Assembly (NCBI GenBank): GCA_021783095.1
Contig: JAJXUG010000028.1
Span: 1-51,470, forward strand
DNA from: Chloroflexota bacterium
GTDB taxonomy: Bacteria; Chloroflexota; Limnocylindria; Limnocylindrales; CSP1-4
DNA: 51,470 bases
Direction: 5' to 3'
Shown here: piece by piece, positions 17,567 through 26,101 of the stretch
Numbering within the stretch: position 1 is the stretch's first letter
Layout of the letters: each line of letters opens with the position of its first letter
Notes under the pieces: model-generated
Databases searched by the model: none
What the model was told of the DNA's origin: nothing
The model's input: only the letters and a program-made list of their open reading frames with translations
Translations under genes and position numbers: made by a program

Positions 17567-18442
17567 TCAGCTGACCTGGACGAGCCGCACCATCAGGCGG
17601 TACTGGCTGTTGGCGCCCATGCAGGTCTGGAGCGTCATCGAGGGGACGGACTGGGCCGCCCAGGCCCAACTGGCGTCGGTGGTGGGCTTGGCCAGCTTCC
17701 ACCACTGGACACTATAGCCGTGCACCCTGCCCGAGCCGTCGGCGTAGTACACGCGCATCCCCCTGACCAGCCGCCCGCTGAGGTAGGCGTCGTGGAGCGG
17801 CTTGAACACGCCATACGCGTGCCCCAGCAGGTAGACGTTGTTGTTGCCCGCGCAGCCCCAGCGGTAGACGTAGTTGTCGGGCGGGGCAGAGCGGGTGCAC
17901 GAGAAGAACGAGACCGACTGGCTGACGCCCAGCGTCGGCATCCACACGCGGTTCCGCCCCACGTACGCCACGGCCTTCGGCTTCGAGCTCGTGGTCCTGG
18001 TGGTCGCTGTCGTGGGTTTCGGCGTGGCCTTGGGCCTGGGCGTGGCTGTCGGCTCGGGGGTCGCCGTCGGGCTCGGTGTCGCGGCAGGCGTGACCTGCGC
18101 CAGCGGCTGCACGTAGGGGCGCGGGTCCAGGAACGGCTCCGGCGCGACGACGGTCGAGGGGGCGGGGCTCGCGGTCGGGGTGGCGGCGGGTTCCCAGGCC
18201 TGGTCGACGGTGCCGGCCTCGGCGAGCACCTCGCCGGCGGGGGGCGTGCTGGGGAGTGCATGCGCGGCACTGCGCTGCGCGGTCAGCGCGCTGACCGCGG
18301 CGACCGAGACGACGGTGATGGACTCGACGGCGAGGAGCAGGGCGAGGGCCGTCGAGAGGGCGCGTCGGTGGTGACGGGTCGGTTCCATGCCCGCAGCATC
18401 GGCGCGCGGACGCACCGCATCGACGGCCCGGTCGTCATCCAT
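17567..18442 (-). CDS. Class E-like sortase, membrane-anchored
   Basis: 291 aa from ATG 18442; ATG 18388 is an in-frame alternative. An N-terminal signal-anchor (ALSTALALLLAVES, about residues 29-50) is followed by a long Pro/Thr/Ala linker and a sortase domain. The catalytic His is in LLGHAYG, the nucleophile in TLQTCMG, and the Arg in QYRLMVR near the end. Sortases join LPxTG-type proteins to the envelope or to pilin partners. No LPxTG-like substrate is visible in this window, and the gene stands alone. Confidence 0.85.
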   Translation of the reverse strand: MDDDRAVDAVRPRADAAGMEPTRHHRRALSTALALLLAVESITVVSVAAVSALTAQRSAAHALPSTPPAGEVLAEAGTVDQAWEPAATPTASPAPSTVVAPEPFLDPRPYVQPLAQVTPAATPSPTATPEPTATPRPKATPKPTTATTRTTSSKPKAVAYVGRNRVWMPTLGVSQSVSFFSCTRSAPPDNYVYRWGCAGNNNVYLLGHAYGVFKPLHDAYLSGRLVRGMRVYYADGSGRVHGYSVQWWKLAKPTTDASWAWAAQSVPSMTLQTCMGANSQYRLMVRLVQVS

Positions 18443-18556
18443 GACCCTGTGACCGGACCCGCGGTACCGGCGGCCAGGGTGGGGTCTTGTGCGGTTGGGG
18501 CCAGTACCCCGACATGACCCGCTCGGACGGGAAGATGGCGGGCGTCGGGCACGAAG

Positions 18557-18586
18557 AAGGGGCCGAGCCTCGCGGCTCGGCCCCTT
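18557..18586 (-). terminator. Strong hairpin terminator at the end of the leftward VWA operon
   Basis: A perfect 13-bp stem (AAGGGGCCGAGCC/GGCTCGGCCCCTT) with a TCGC loop. Reading leftward it is followed by CTTCTTCG. It probably ends transcription of the operon whose last gene stops at 18874. Confidence 0.65.
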
Positions 18587-18594
18587 GGGTGTCC

Positions 18595-18774
18595 CGCCCA
18601 ACGGAGGACGACGAACGCGTCGATGTCGACGCGGCCGCTGACCACGACGACCCAGTCGTACCCGTCCTGGAGGGCATAGCGCTGGACGCCGCTCCCCGCG
18701 TCTCGTGCCGCCGCCCACGAGACCCTGATCGGCAGGGTCTTGGCGCCCAGCGCGGAACCGGCGATCAGCGTCTC
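18595..18774 (-). pseudogene. Remnant resembling a fibronectin-III/Ig-like domain fragment
   Basis: In one minus-strand frame, LPIRVSWAAARDAGSGVQRY followed by ALQDGYDW resembles the first two strands of FN3-like repeats in secreted proteins. There is no start, and the frame then runs through the terminator stem without a stop. I read it as a relic, perhaps the lost end of a secreted substrate. Chance similarity is possible. Confidence 0.3.
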
Positions 18775-18833
18775 GCTGGGGGAACGCGCTCGATGGGGCT
18801 CCGCGATTGTGCCAGCCGCGCGGCGGCGGCCCG

Positions 18834-18853
18834 CACCCCCGAAGTCGGGGGTA
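18834..18853 (-). terminator. Weak hairpin after the last VWA gene
   Basis: ACCCCCG/CGGGGGT (18835-18852) with a four-base loop, just past the stop codon at 18874. It lacks a T-tract, so it may only protect the 3' end. Confidence 0.3.
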
Positions 18854-18873
18854 GGGTGCGGCGCAAGACCCAG

Positions 18874-21819
18874 TCAGCCCCGGGTTCGCCGCTTGGCGTC
18901 GCGGAGGCGGGCGATCGTGTCGTCGGGCGTGCCGGAGGCGCCGGGGGCAGGTGTCGACCCGGCGCCGGGTGCTGCGGGCTGGTCCGGCGCGTCGGCCCGC
19001 GGGGGCTGGACGGGTCGGCCGGATCCCCGGCCGCTGTGTTCCGAGCGAGCGGCGGGCCGGCCGGGCGGAGGAGCCGGGGCGGCCGCCGCCCTGCGGACGA
19101 TCGCCGTGCGCGCGCCGGACGTCCGCTCGCGAGCGGCGAGCATCGCCTCGACCTGGGGCGTCCGGGATGCCGTGCGCCTGCGGACCCGCTGCGCGATCCA
19201 TCTGCGCGCGTCGCCCAGCTCGCGTCGGCCCACCGAGATGCGCCGGAGGCCCACGTCGAGCGGCCAGAGCAGCAGGGCCAGCACCAGAAGAGCGGGCCAC
19301 AGCGGCGTCGAGCGGTTCGTGAGCGCGAGGTTGTGGACCCAGGCGTCCGGGGGCGCCGCGAGCTCGCGCCCACCCGTGGCCGCGCGGATCGCAGCCATCA
19401 GCGGCTGGTTCGCCCCGAGTCGGCGGTACTCGGCGGCAGTCGGAGCGACCAGACCCAGCGTCCGCCCGAGCGATGGCACCCCGGGCTTGGTCTGGGTCAC
19501 GCGCACGGCATAGGCGCCCGACTGCAGCGATGCGAGCGGCGCCTCGTAGACGCCCGGCGCCACCTGGCTGAGCGCCACCGTCGCGGGGGCCAGGTCCGGG
19601 CCCACGAGGGCGGCCGAGGTTGCGTAGAAGTCGCGCGTGGATCCGTCGCTGTTGGTGCTCTCGACCCGCAGGTACTCGCGCCCGCCGCGCTCGGTGAACG
19701 CCGCCTCGATCCCGCCCGACTCCTCGCCCGGGAACGTCCAGCCGACCAGCTGGCTGAAGAAGCGCGAGAACCCGTTCCAGCCCACCCAGGCCTTGGCCCA
19801 CCTGCCGGTGGCGTCGGACGTCCAGGCCACCGCCCGGCCCAGGCCGTACTGCCACTGGGCGAGCAGCGGGTCATCGCGAGCGGTGACGAGCACGGTCTGG
19901 GCGGCGGCCTTGGCTGTTGTGCCGTCGTAGCCGAGCAGCTGCGGGAGCCCCGCGCCCGTAAGCCCGCGGAGGATGGGCGAGGACGAGGTGAGCACCGGGT
20001 AGAAGGGCTCCTCGACGATCTGCCGGCCCGAGACCTGCTGGGTCTCCTTGAGGAAGATGTCGGGGATCTGGCCCGGGTTCGCCGCGGGGTAGTACCGGCC
20101 GCCACCGCGCGCCGCGAGCTGGGCCAGGAACGGATTGGCGCCGCCGCCCGCGCCCACCGTCGAGAGCGTGATCCCGTCGGCCTTGATCTGGGCCAGGATC
20201 TGGTCGTACTGGCCGCTCGAGCTCCAGCCGTCGGTGAGCAGGATGATGTGGCGCCTGGTCGCGGTCGTCTTCTCGAGCGACTGGACCGCCTGGTCGAGGC
20301 CCGAGTAGATGTTCGTCTGGCCGTTGGCCGTGATGCCCCCGAGGTCGCCCTGGAGGTCGGCGATGCCGCCCAGGGGACCGGTCCTGACCACCCAGTGGGC
20401 CGAGTCGTCGAACGCCACGACGCCCAGCTGGTCCCTTGCCGAGAGCGCCGAGGCCGCGCGGATGATCGCCTCCTTGCCGATGTCGACCTTCTGGACCCCG
20501 CCGATGCCGCTGCCGCCGCCGATGCCGTTGCCGAAGCTGTTGCAGTGGCAGGCGGCCATCGAGCCCGACTTGTCGATGACGACGACCAAGGCGGTGTCGG
20601 GCTGCCTGGTCTTGTCCTTCACGCCCATGTCGACCGGGAGCGTCTCCTCCAGCGGCGTGTTGGCGAGGCCGCCGGCGCCGTAGGTCTCCGGGCCGCCGAT
20701 GGCCACGAGGCCCCGGCCGAGGTCTCGGACGTAGACCTGGAGCGCCTCCATCGCCTTGTCCGGGAGGCGGAGCTTGGGCACGTCGACCAGGACAACGCTG
20801 TCGTAGTCGGTGAGCGCGGCCAGGTCGACCGGGATCGCCTCCGGGACGACGGTGTCGACGGTCTGCTGCTCGGCCCTGAGCGCGGCGACCAGCTGCTCGC
20901 CGACGTCCTGGTTGCCCTCGACCACCAGCACCTTGGGGGGACCCTTGACGATGGTGCTGGCGTCGGCTCGATTGTTCTGGGCGAACGTGTCCCGCGGGAC
21001 CTCGATGACGGCGCGGAACCGGAGGAAGCCGGCCTCCTTCGCGATGAACTCGAAGGCCACGGCCGCCTCGCCCGCTGGGAGCGACACAACCTTCGAGTCC
21101 AGCATCTCGCCGTTCGCGAACAGGCGGACCGCAGCGTCCTGCGCGATGGTCGAGCTGATCATGGCCTGGAGCTCTACCTTGTCGCCCACGCGGGCGGTCG
21201 TCGGCGCGGTCAGCCGCTCCACGAGCGCCTCGTCCTGACCGCCCAGCCCGGTGGTCACGGTCTCCACCTCGATCCCTCGGGCCGCGGCCAGCGACGCCTC
21301 GGTCTCGCCCGAGCCGGTGGTGTCGTTGCCGTCGGAGATCAGGACGATCCGCTTCTGGACGTCGTCGGGGAAGAGCGCGGACGCGAGGCGCAGAGCGGCG
21401 CCGACATCAGTGGCGTCGCGGACGGGCGTGGAGGCGAGCCGATCCAGGCCGGCGAGCTCGCTCGGGAGCCGCTCCACGAGCGCGTCGCCGCCGAACGCCA
21501 CGACGCCGGCGAGGTCATTCTCCCGGCGGGCCTGGAGCGAGGTGCGGATGTACGCCAGGGCGGCCTCGCGACCCGCGGTGCCCACCGAATCCGACATGTC
21601 GACCACGTAGACGACCGCGAGTCGGTCGACCGGCAGGACGACCGCGAACCCCGCCAGCGCGCCGGCCAGCGTGGACAGGAGGAGCAGCCGCGTCGCCAGC
21701 GCCGCCGCGCGGCGCGATCTGCCCATGCGCCGCCGCGACGCGCGGTGCAGCCCGATGACGAGCAGGGCGAGCGGCGGCAGCAGCAGGAGCGCGACCGGGC
21801 TGTCGAACGAGACGCCCAT
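18874..21819 (-). CDS. Large membrane protein with two VWA domains and a GATase1-like domain
   Basis: 981 aa. Two N-terminal TM helices are followed by VWA domain 1, whose metal-site motif reads DMSDSVG. Then comes a segment like class-I glutamine-amidotransferase proteins (VLVVEGNQDVGEQL ... YGAGGLANTP). VWA domain 2 has an intact MIDAS motif DKSGSM and TDGWSSSG. A further TM helix near residue 850 precedes a basic, Pro/Ala-rich cytoplasmic tail. It likely acts at the membrane as a scaffold or sensor driven by the MoxR ATPase in the same operon. Its start overlaps the upstream stop by one base. The first VWA has Asp-Met-Ser rather than Asp-x-Ser-x-Ser spacing typical of strong metal binding. 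Confidence 0.88.
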   Translation of the reverse strand: MGVSFDSPVALLLLPPLALLVIGLHRASRRRMGRSRRAAALATRLLLLSTLAGALAGFAVVLPVDRLAVVYVVDMSDSVGTAGREAALAYIRTSLQARRENDLAGVVAFGGDALVERLPSELAGLDRLASTPVRDATDVGAALRLASALFPDDVQKRIVLISDGNDTTGSGETEASLAAARGIEVETVTTGLGGQDEALVERLTAPTTARVGDKVELQAMISSTIAQDAAVRLFANGEMLDSKVVSLPAGEAAVAFEFIAKEAGFLRFRAVIEVPRDTFAQNNRADASTIVKGPPKVLVVEGNQDVGEQLVAALRAEQQTVDTVVPEAIPVDLAALTDYDSVVLVDVPKLRLPDKAMEALQVYVRDLGRGLVAIGGPETYGAGGLANTPLEETLPVDMGVKDKTRQPDTALVVVIDKSGSMAACHCNSFGNGIGGGSGIGGVQKVDIGKEAIIRAASALSARDQLGVVAFDDSAHWVVRTGPLGGIADLQGDLGGITANGQTNIYSGLDQAVQSLEKTTATRRHIILLTDGWSSSGQYDQILAQIKADGITLSTVGAGGGANPFLAQLAARGGGRYYPAANPGQIPDIFLKETQQVSGRQIVEEPFYPVLTSSSPILRGLTGAGLPQLLGYDGTTAKAAAQTVLVTARDDPLLAQWQYGLGRAVAWTSDATGRWAKAWVGWNGFSRFFSQLVGWTFPGEESGGIEAAFTERGGREYLRVESTNSDGSTRDFYATSAALVGPDLAPATVALSQVAPGVYEAPLASLQSGAYAVRVTQTKPGVPSLGRTLGLVAPTAAEYRRLGANQPLMAAIRAATGGRELAAPPDAWVHNLALTNRSTPLWPALLVLALLLWPLDVGLRRISVGRRELGDARRWIAQRVRRRTASRTPQVEAMLAARERTSGARTAIVRRAAAAPAPPPGRPAARSEHSGRGSGRPVQPPRADAPDQPAAPGAGSTPAPGASGTPDDTIARLRDAKRRTRG

Positions 21820-24005
21820 CAGCGCCGCAGCCCCGGTGCGCGGCCGAAGCGGGCGGTGGCGGCCCGCCGCAGGCGGACCAGCGTGTCCCGCTCGTAGACC
21901 AGCCACTCGATGAGCACGACGAGGAGCGCCACGAGGGCGATCGGGATCCACAGCTCGTCGCGCGACTGCGCTGGCGTCGCGGCGCCAGCCACAGCGCCGT
22001 GGTTCGCGGGCGCGCCCGCAGATGCGCCGGGGTTCGATCCCGCCCCCGCCGGCCCCTGACTCGACCCCGGCGCGGGTGCGCCCAAGGCCTCGATCCTCGC
22101 CGGGTCGCCGGGGGCGATGTTCGACTCGTCCACATCGAGGAGGTCCACGGCGAACCGGGCTGGCGCGGCGGCGTCGGCCGGGCGGAAGGTGGGGGCCGTC
22201 GATGCGCCGGGCGAGGCGGGCGGCGTGGCCGGCGCGGGCGTCGCGGGCTGAGAGCCGGAGGCCGCGGGCGTCGACGGAGCGGCAGACGCGCCCGCGTCGG
22301 CCCGCCCGCCGATCGGCGTGACGACGTAGACGCCCAGCTCCCCTGTGCGCGCGAACGTCACGCTGGCAGCGCCGGCCGTCGGGGCCGGCAGCTCGTCGGC
22401 CGTCCCGTCCGGCCGGGTGACCCGGACCCCCGTGGCGCCGACGGGGATGGCCAGGGTGACCGGCGCGCCGGGGGCGACCGCGTCGGCGGGGGTCTGCGAG
22501 CCGCCCAACAGCTCGCCCGTGAGGTTGGCGCACAGGATCGGGAAGGCAACCTGGAGCGGCAGGTCCGACTGGCGCGGCAGGAACGCCAGCACCGCCGCGG
22601 GCCGTCCGGCCAGGGTCCCGGCGTAGAGCAGGGGACTGGCCCCGGTGCCGGGGATGACCGCGCGCGCCCAGCCCGGGAGCTCGAGCTGCTGCGCCTGCGC
22701 AACGTGGAGCGTGGACAGGTCGACGTAGCGCAGGACGGGGTCGCTCGCGTCGAGGCGCCCGAGCGCGGGGTTCGCCGTCGTGCCGCTGACCGCGCCCAGC
22801 GGGGAGGAGGCGGGGGGCGCGATGGCGAGGATCGGGCCCGCCGGCAGCGTGTCGGGCAGCCAGCCCTCGAAGATGACGAGGTCGAACTTCTCCGGGTGCG
22901 TCGAGGGCCCGTAGGCGGCCGGCTTGGCGCCGTAGAGCTCCGTGTCGGGCAGGTAGGTCAGCGCGGTCTCGAGGTACGGGTCGCCCGGCCCGACCAGCAG
23001 GATCCGGTGGAGCGCGGCCGGCGGCACCACGGCCCAGGCGGTGTCGTCGACCGCGAGGTCGTCACGGCCGGCGGTGGCGCCGGAGGTCAGGGCGGCGGGG
23101 TCAGGCGAGGTGAGCCGCGCCTCCACGACCGACGCAGGGTGCGTCACGTCGTCGATGTCGTTGATCGAGACGTCAGTCCGCCTCTGCGGGTCGAGGGCCA
23201 GCGTGCGCGCCTCGCGCAGCACGCCATCGGCGTAGATCTCCACGCGGCGCGTCGCCATCTCGAGCCCGAGGTTCGCCACCGAGATGAACACCGAGTGCGC
23301 AAGCCCGCTCGGCGAGGTCCGGACCGCCAGCGCGACGATCGCCTGGTTGTCGGCCGCCCGGCCCACCCGGAGCACCTTCACGGGGGCCCGCAGGGCGCCC
23401 TCGGGCAGCGACGTCACCGCCGCGTCGGTTGCGACGAGGATCTGGGCGTCGCTCGAGCGCGCCGCCAGCGCCGACGCGAGCTGGAGCGCATCCCCGAGGT
23501 CCCCCGCGTTCGAGGACGGCCCGATGGCGCGGATCGCCTCCTTCGCGTGCGCGATGTCCGCGGTCGCGTTGACCACGACCGACGCAGTTCCCCCCGCAGC
23601 GATGACGCTCACGCTGCCGCCCGCTGGCAGGTCGCGCAGCGCCTCGATCGCCTGATCCTTGGCCGCCTCGAGCCGACTGGGCGCCACGTCGGTCGCCTGC
23701 ATCGACGCCGAGGTGTCGATCACGACGACCAAGTCCCGCGCCAGCCCCGCCGGCCGCTCCACGAACGGCCGCGCGGCCAGCAACACGAGGAGGACCACGA
23801 GGAGCAGCTGGAGCAGCAGCAGGAGGCTCCGACGAAGCCGCTGCCAGGGGGCGTTCGCCTCGACGTCGGTCACCAGCCGTTGCCACAGCAGCGTCGACGG
23901 CACGACAGCTGGGTCCCGGCGCAGCTTGAGCAGGTACATCGCCAGCACAAGCGGCACGAAGACGAGCCCGGCCAGCGCGAGCGGCGTCACGAAGGGCATC
24001 GGCAC
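21819..24005 (-). CDS. BatA-type membrane protein with VWA domain
   Basis: 728 aa. The first 60 residues have the BatA N-terminal pattern: a TM helix followed by YLLKLRRDP and VPSTLLWQRL. A second TM (LLLLLQLLLVVLLVLL) and a VWA domain with MIDAS DTSASM at about residue 94 follow. A long periplasmic or extracellular beta-rich region and a Pro/Ala/Ser-rich segment lead to a C-terminal TM helix (WIPIALVALLVVLIEWLVY). BatA-like proteins work with MoxR ATPases. It is coupled by overlap to the second VWA gene, and the DUF58 gene ends three bases before its start. Confidence 0.88.
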   Translation of the reverse strand: MPMPFVTPLALAGLVFVPLVLAMYLLKLRRDPAVVPSTLLWQRLVTDVEANAPWQRLRRSLLLLLQLLLVVLLVLLAARPFVERPAGLARDLVVVIDTSASMQATDVAPSRLEAAKDQAIEALRDLPAGGSVSVIAAGGTASVVVNATADIAHAKEAIRAIGPSSNAGDLGDALQLASALAARSSDAQILVATDAAVTSLPEGALRAPVKVLRVGRAADNQAIVALAVRTSPSGLAHSVFISVANLGLEMATRRVEIYADGVLREARTLALDPQRRTDVSINDIDDVTHPASVVEARLTSPDPAALTSGATAGRDDLAVDDTAWAVVPPAALHRILLVGPGDPYLETALTYLPDTELYGAKPAAYGPSTHPEKFDLVIFEGWLPDTLPAGPILAIAPPASSPLGAVSGTTANPALGRLDASDPVLRYVDLSTLHVAQAQQLELPGWARAVIPGTGASPLLYAGTLAGRPAAVLAFLPRQSDLPLQVAFPILCANLTGELLGGSQTPADAVAPGAPVTLAIPVGATGVRVTRPDGTADELPAPTAGAASVTFARTGELGVYVVTPIGGRADAGASAAPSTPAASGSQPATPAPATPPASPGASTAPTFRPADAAAPARFAVDLLDVDESNIAPGDPARIEALGAPAPGSSQGPAGAGSNPGASAGAPANHGAVAGAATPAQSRDELWIPIALVALLVVLIEWLVYERDTLVRLRRAATARFGRAPGLRR

Positions 24006-24008
24006 GCC

Positions 24009-25013
24009 CTACCCGACCACGCGCCGGCGGCGGAGCTCGGCGAACACGAGGTCCGCGAGCGGCAGGTCCGAGGGGACCGGGGCATACGACGCACGTCGCT
24101 TCGAGGCGGCCGCGGCGAGCCCGTCCTGCCAGGCCACGAGCCGCGCCTTGTAGGCGTCGAGGGTCGCGAGGTCCGCCGTGACGTCCACGCCCTCGCCGGT
24201 CTCGCTGTCCACCAGCCGCAGGTCGCCCTGGAGCGGCGGATCCAGCTCGTCGGGTGAGAGGACGTGGAGGACGATCAGCTCCGAGCCCTGCGCGGCGAGC
24301 TCGCGCACGGCTCGGTCGGCGGCGGGGTCCAGCAGGTCGGAGATGAGGACGACGACGCCCCGCCCGGACAGCATCGCCCCGGCGTGGCGGACGGCGGCCA
24401 GGAGATCCGTCGCGCCCTCCGCCGGGCGAATGGCCGAGAGCAGGGACAACAGCCGGAACACGCGCCCGGAGCCGCGGAGCGCGGCCTGCCGTCTGGCCAC
24501 CCGCCCGGTCAGCGCCGAGACCACCACGCGGTCCTCGCCGGCCAGCGCGATGTACCCGAGCGCCGCCGCCGCGCGCTTGGCGAACTGCAGCTTCTCGGGC
24601 CGCCCGAAGGCCATCGACGGACTCGCGTCGACGAGGAAGGTGACGGTGACGTCCTCCTCCTCGACGAACAGCTTCACGAACAGGCGCTCGAGGCGGGCGT
24701 AGACGTTCCAGTCGAGCTGGCGCAGATCGTCGCCGAGGGCGTAGTCGCGGTAGTCGGAGAACTCCACTGACTGGCCGTGCTTGGTGGATCGCCGGCCGCC
24801 CTTGAGGCCGCCCCGGGCCGGCTGCTTCATCAGGAGGCCCAGGCGCTCGAGCTGGCGGAGGAAGCCCTCGTCGAACACCGTCGGGTCGAGGTCGCTGGGG
24901 AGCAGCGCCCCGGTGCCGCGCCTCGCCACGTGCCCGGCCGCGGGCGCCGCGGCGCGGGTCGCGCCTGAAGCCTCGCGAAACGCCAGCGGCTCGGAGCGGG
25001 ACGGAGCGCTCAT
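24009..25013 (-). CDS. DUF58 protein (VWA-like, MoxR partner)
   Basis: 334 aa. The hallmark DUF58 segment RDYALGDDLRQLDWNVYARL (about residues 90-109) is present. It is followed by a degenerate VWA-like region containing FLVDASPSMAFG and ISDLLDP. These proteins are regularly encoded between a MoxR ATPase and BatA/VWA membrane proteins, as here. The MIDAS-type DASPSM looks intact. It has no TM helix, so it is probably a cytoplasmic adaptor between MoxR and the membrane proteins. Confidence 0.9.
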   Translation of the reverse strand: MSAPSRSEPLAFREASGATRAAAPAAGHVARRGTGALLPSDLDPTVFDEGFLRQLERLGLLMKQPARGGLKGGRRSTKHGQSVEFSDYRDYALGDDLRQLDWNVYARLERLFVKLFVEEEDVTVTFLVDASPSMAFGRPEKLQFAKRAAAALGYIALAGEDRVVVSALTGRVARRQAALRGSGRVFRLLSLLSAIRPAEGATDLLAAVRHAGAMLSGRGVVVLISDLLDPAADRAVRELAAQGSELIVLHVLSPDELDPPLQGDLRLVDSETGEGVDVTADLATLDAYKARLVAWQDGLAAAASKRRASYAPVPSDLPLADLVFAELRRRRVVG

Positions 25014-25055
25014 CGTCGGCGCATCGGATCGGGCGGGGTCACGAATGGAGGGCCG

Positions 25056-26069
25056 CTACTCGACCGACGCCGGGGCAACCTCGTGGAGGATCGCGCGCAC
25101 GATCGCCTCGCTCGAGATGCCCTCCGCCTCGCCCTCGAAGTTGAGGATGACGCGGTGGCGCAGCGCGGGCATGGCCGCAGCGCGGATGTCGTCGATCGCC
25201 ACGCTGAACCGCCCGTCGAGGAGCGCCAGGATCTTGCCGGCGGCGACGAGCGCCTGCGCACCGCGCGGGGAGCCCCCGTAGCGCACGTAGTCGCGGACGA
25301 TGGAGGGCGCTCGCAAGTTGTCGGGGTGCGTCGCCGAGAGCAGCGTGACCGCGTACGCGGTGACGTGCGGGGCGATGGGCACCGCCCGCGCCAGCTGCTG
25401 CATCTCGACGATCTCGGCCGCGGTTGCCACCTGCTTCGCCTGCGGCGACTCGGCCCCCATGGTGCGGTCCAGGATCGCGACCAGGTCGTCCTCGGCCGGG
25501 AAGGGGACCATGACCTTGAGCAGGAACCGGTCGAGCTGGGCCTCGGGCAAGGGGTACGTCCCCTCCATCTCGAGCGGGTTCTGGGTCGCCAGCACGAAGA
25601 ACGGGGGATCGAGCGGGTACCGGGCGCGGGCCACGGTCACCTGGTGCTCCTGCATCGCCTCGAGCAGGCTCGACTGGGTCTTCGGGGTCGCGCGGTTGAT
25701 CTCGTCCGCGAGGACCAGGTTCGCAAAGATCGGACCGGGCTGGAAGCGGAAGACACGGCTGCCGCCCTCCTCGACCAGGATGTTGGTTCCTGTGATGTCG
25801 GCCGGCATCAGGTCGGGTGTGAACTGGATGCGGTTGAAGTTGCAGTCGATCACGTCGGCAATGGTCCGGACGAGCATCGTCTTGCCGAGGCCGGGAACGC
25901 CCTCGAGCAGGACGTGGCTGTTGGCGAGCAGCCCGACGAGGGTGTGGCGGACGAGCTCGTGCTGACCCACGATCACCTTGCCGACCTCGGCCTCGATGGC
26001 GTGGGCGCGCTCGGCGAATGCCTCCGGGGCGAGGCGGACCTTCGGGTCCGCGCCGGTCGTTGCGTCCAT
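25056..26069 (-). CDS. MoxR-family AAA+ ATPase
   Basis: 337 aa from ATG 26069, which follows GGGAGGA at four bases; a GTG at 26105 would overlap the upstream stop. Walker A GVPGLGKT (about 57-64), Walker B LADEIN, sensor-1 ATQNP and the family stretch EGTYPLPEAQLDRFL are all seen. MoxR proteins are chaperone-like ATPases that insert metals or remodel VWA-domain partners. The next three genes encode exactly such partners. Confidence 0.95.
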   Translation of the reverse strand: MDATTGADPKVRLAPEAFAERAHAIEAEVGKVIVGQHELVRHTLVGLLANSHVLLEGVPGLGKTMLVRTIADVIDCNFNRIQFTPDLMPADITGTNILVEEGGSRVFRFQPGPIFANLVLADEINRATPKTQSSLLEAMQEHQVTVARARYPLDPPFFVLATQNPLEMEGTYPLPEAQLDRFLLKVMVPFPAEDDLVAILDRTMGAESPQAKQVATAAEIVEMQQLARAVPIAPHVTAYAVTLLSATHPDNLRAPSIVRDYVRYGGSPRGAQALVAAGKILALLDGRFSVAIDDIRAAAMPALRHRVILNFEGEAEGISSEAIVRAILHEVAPASVE

Positions 26070-26101
26070 GAGTCCTCCCTGGCGCGGCGCCTCGGCCGCT
26101 G

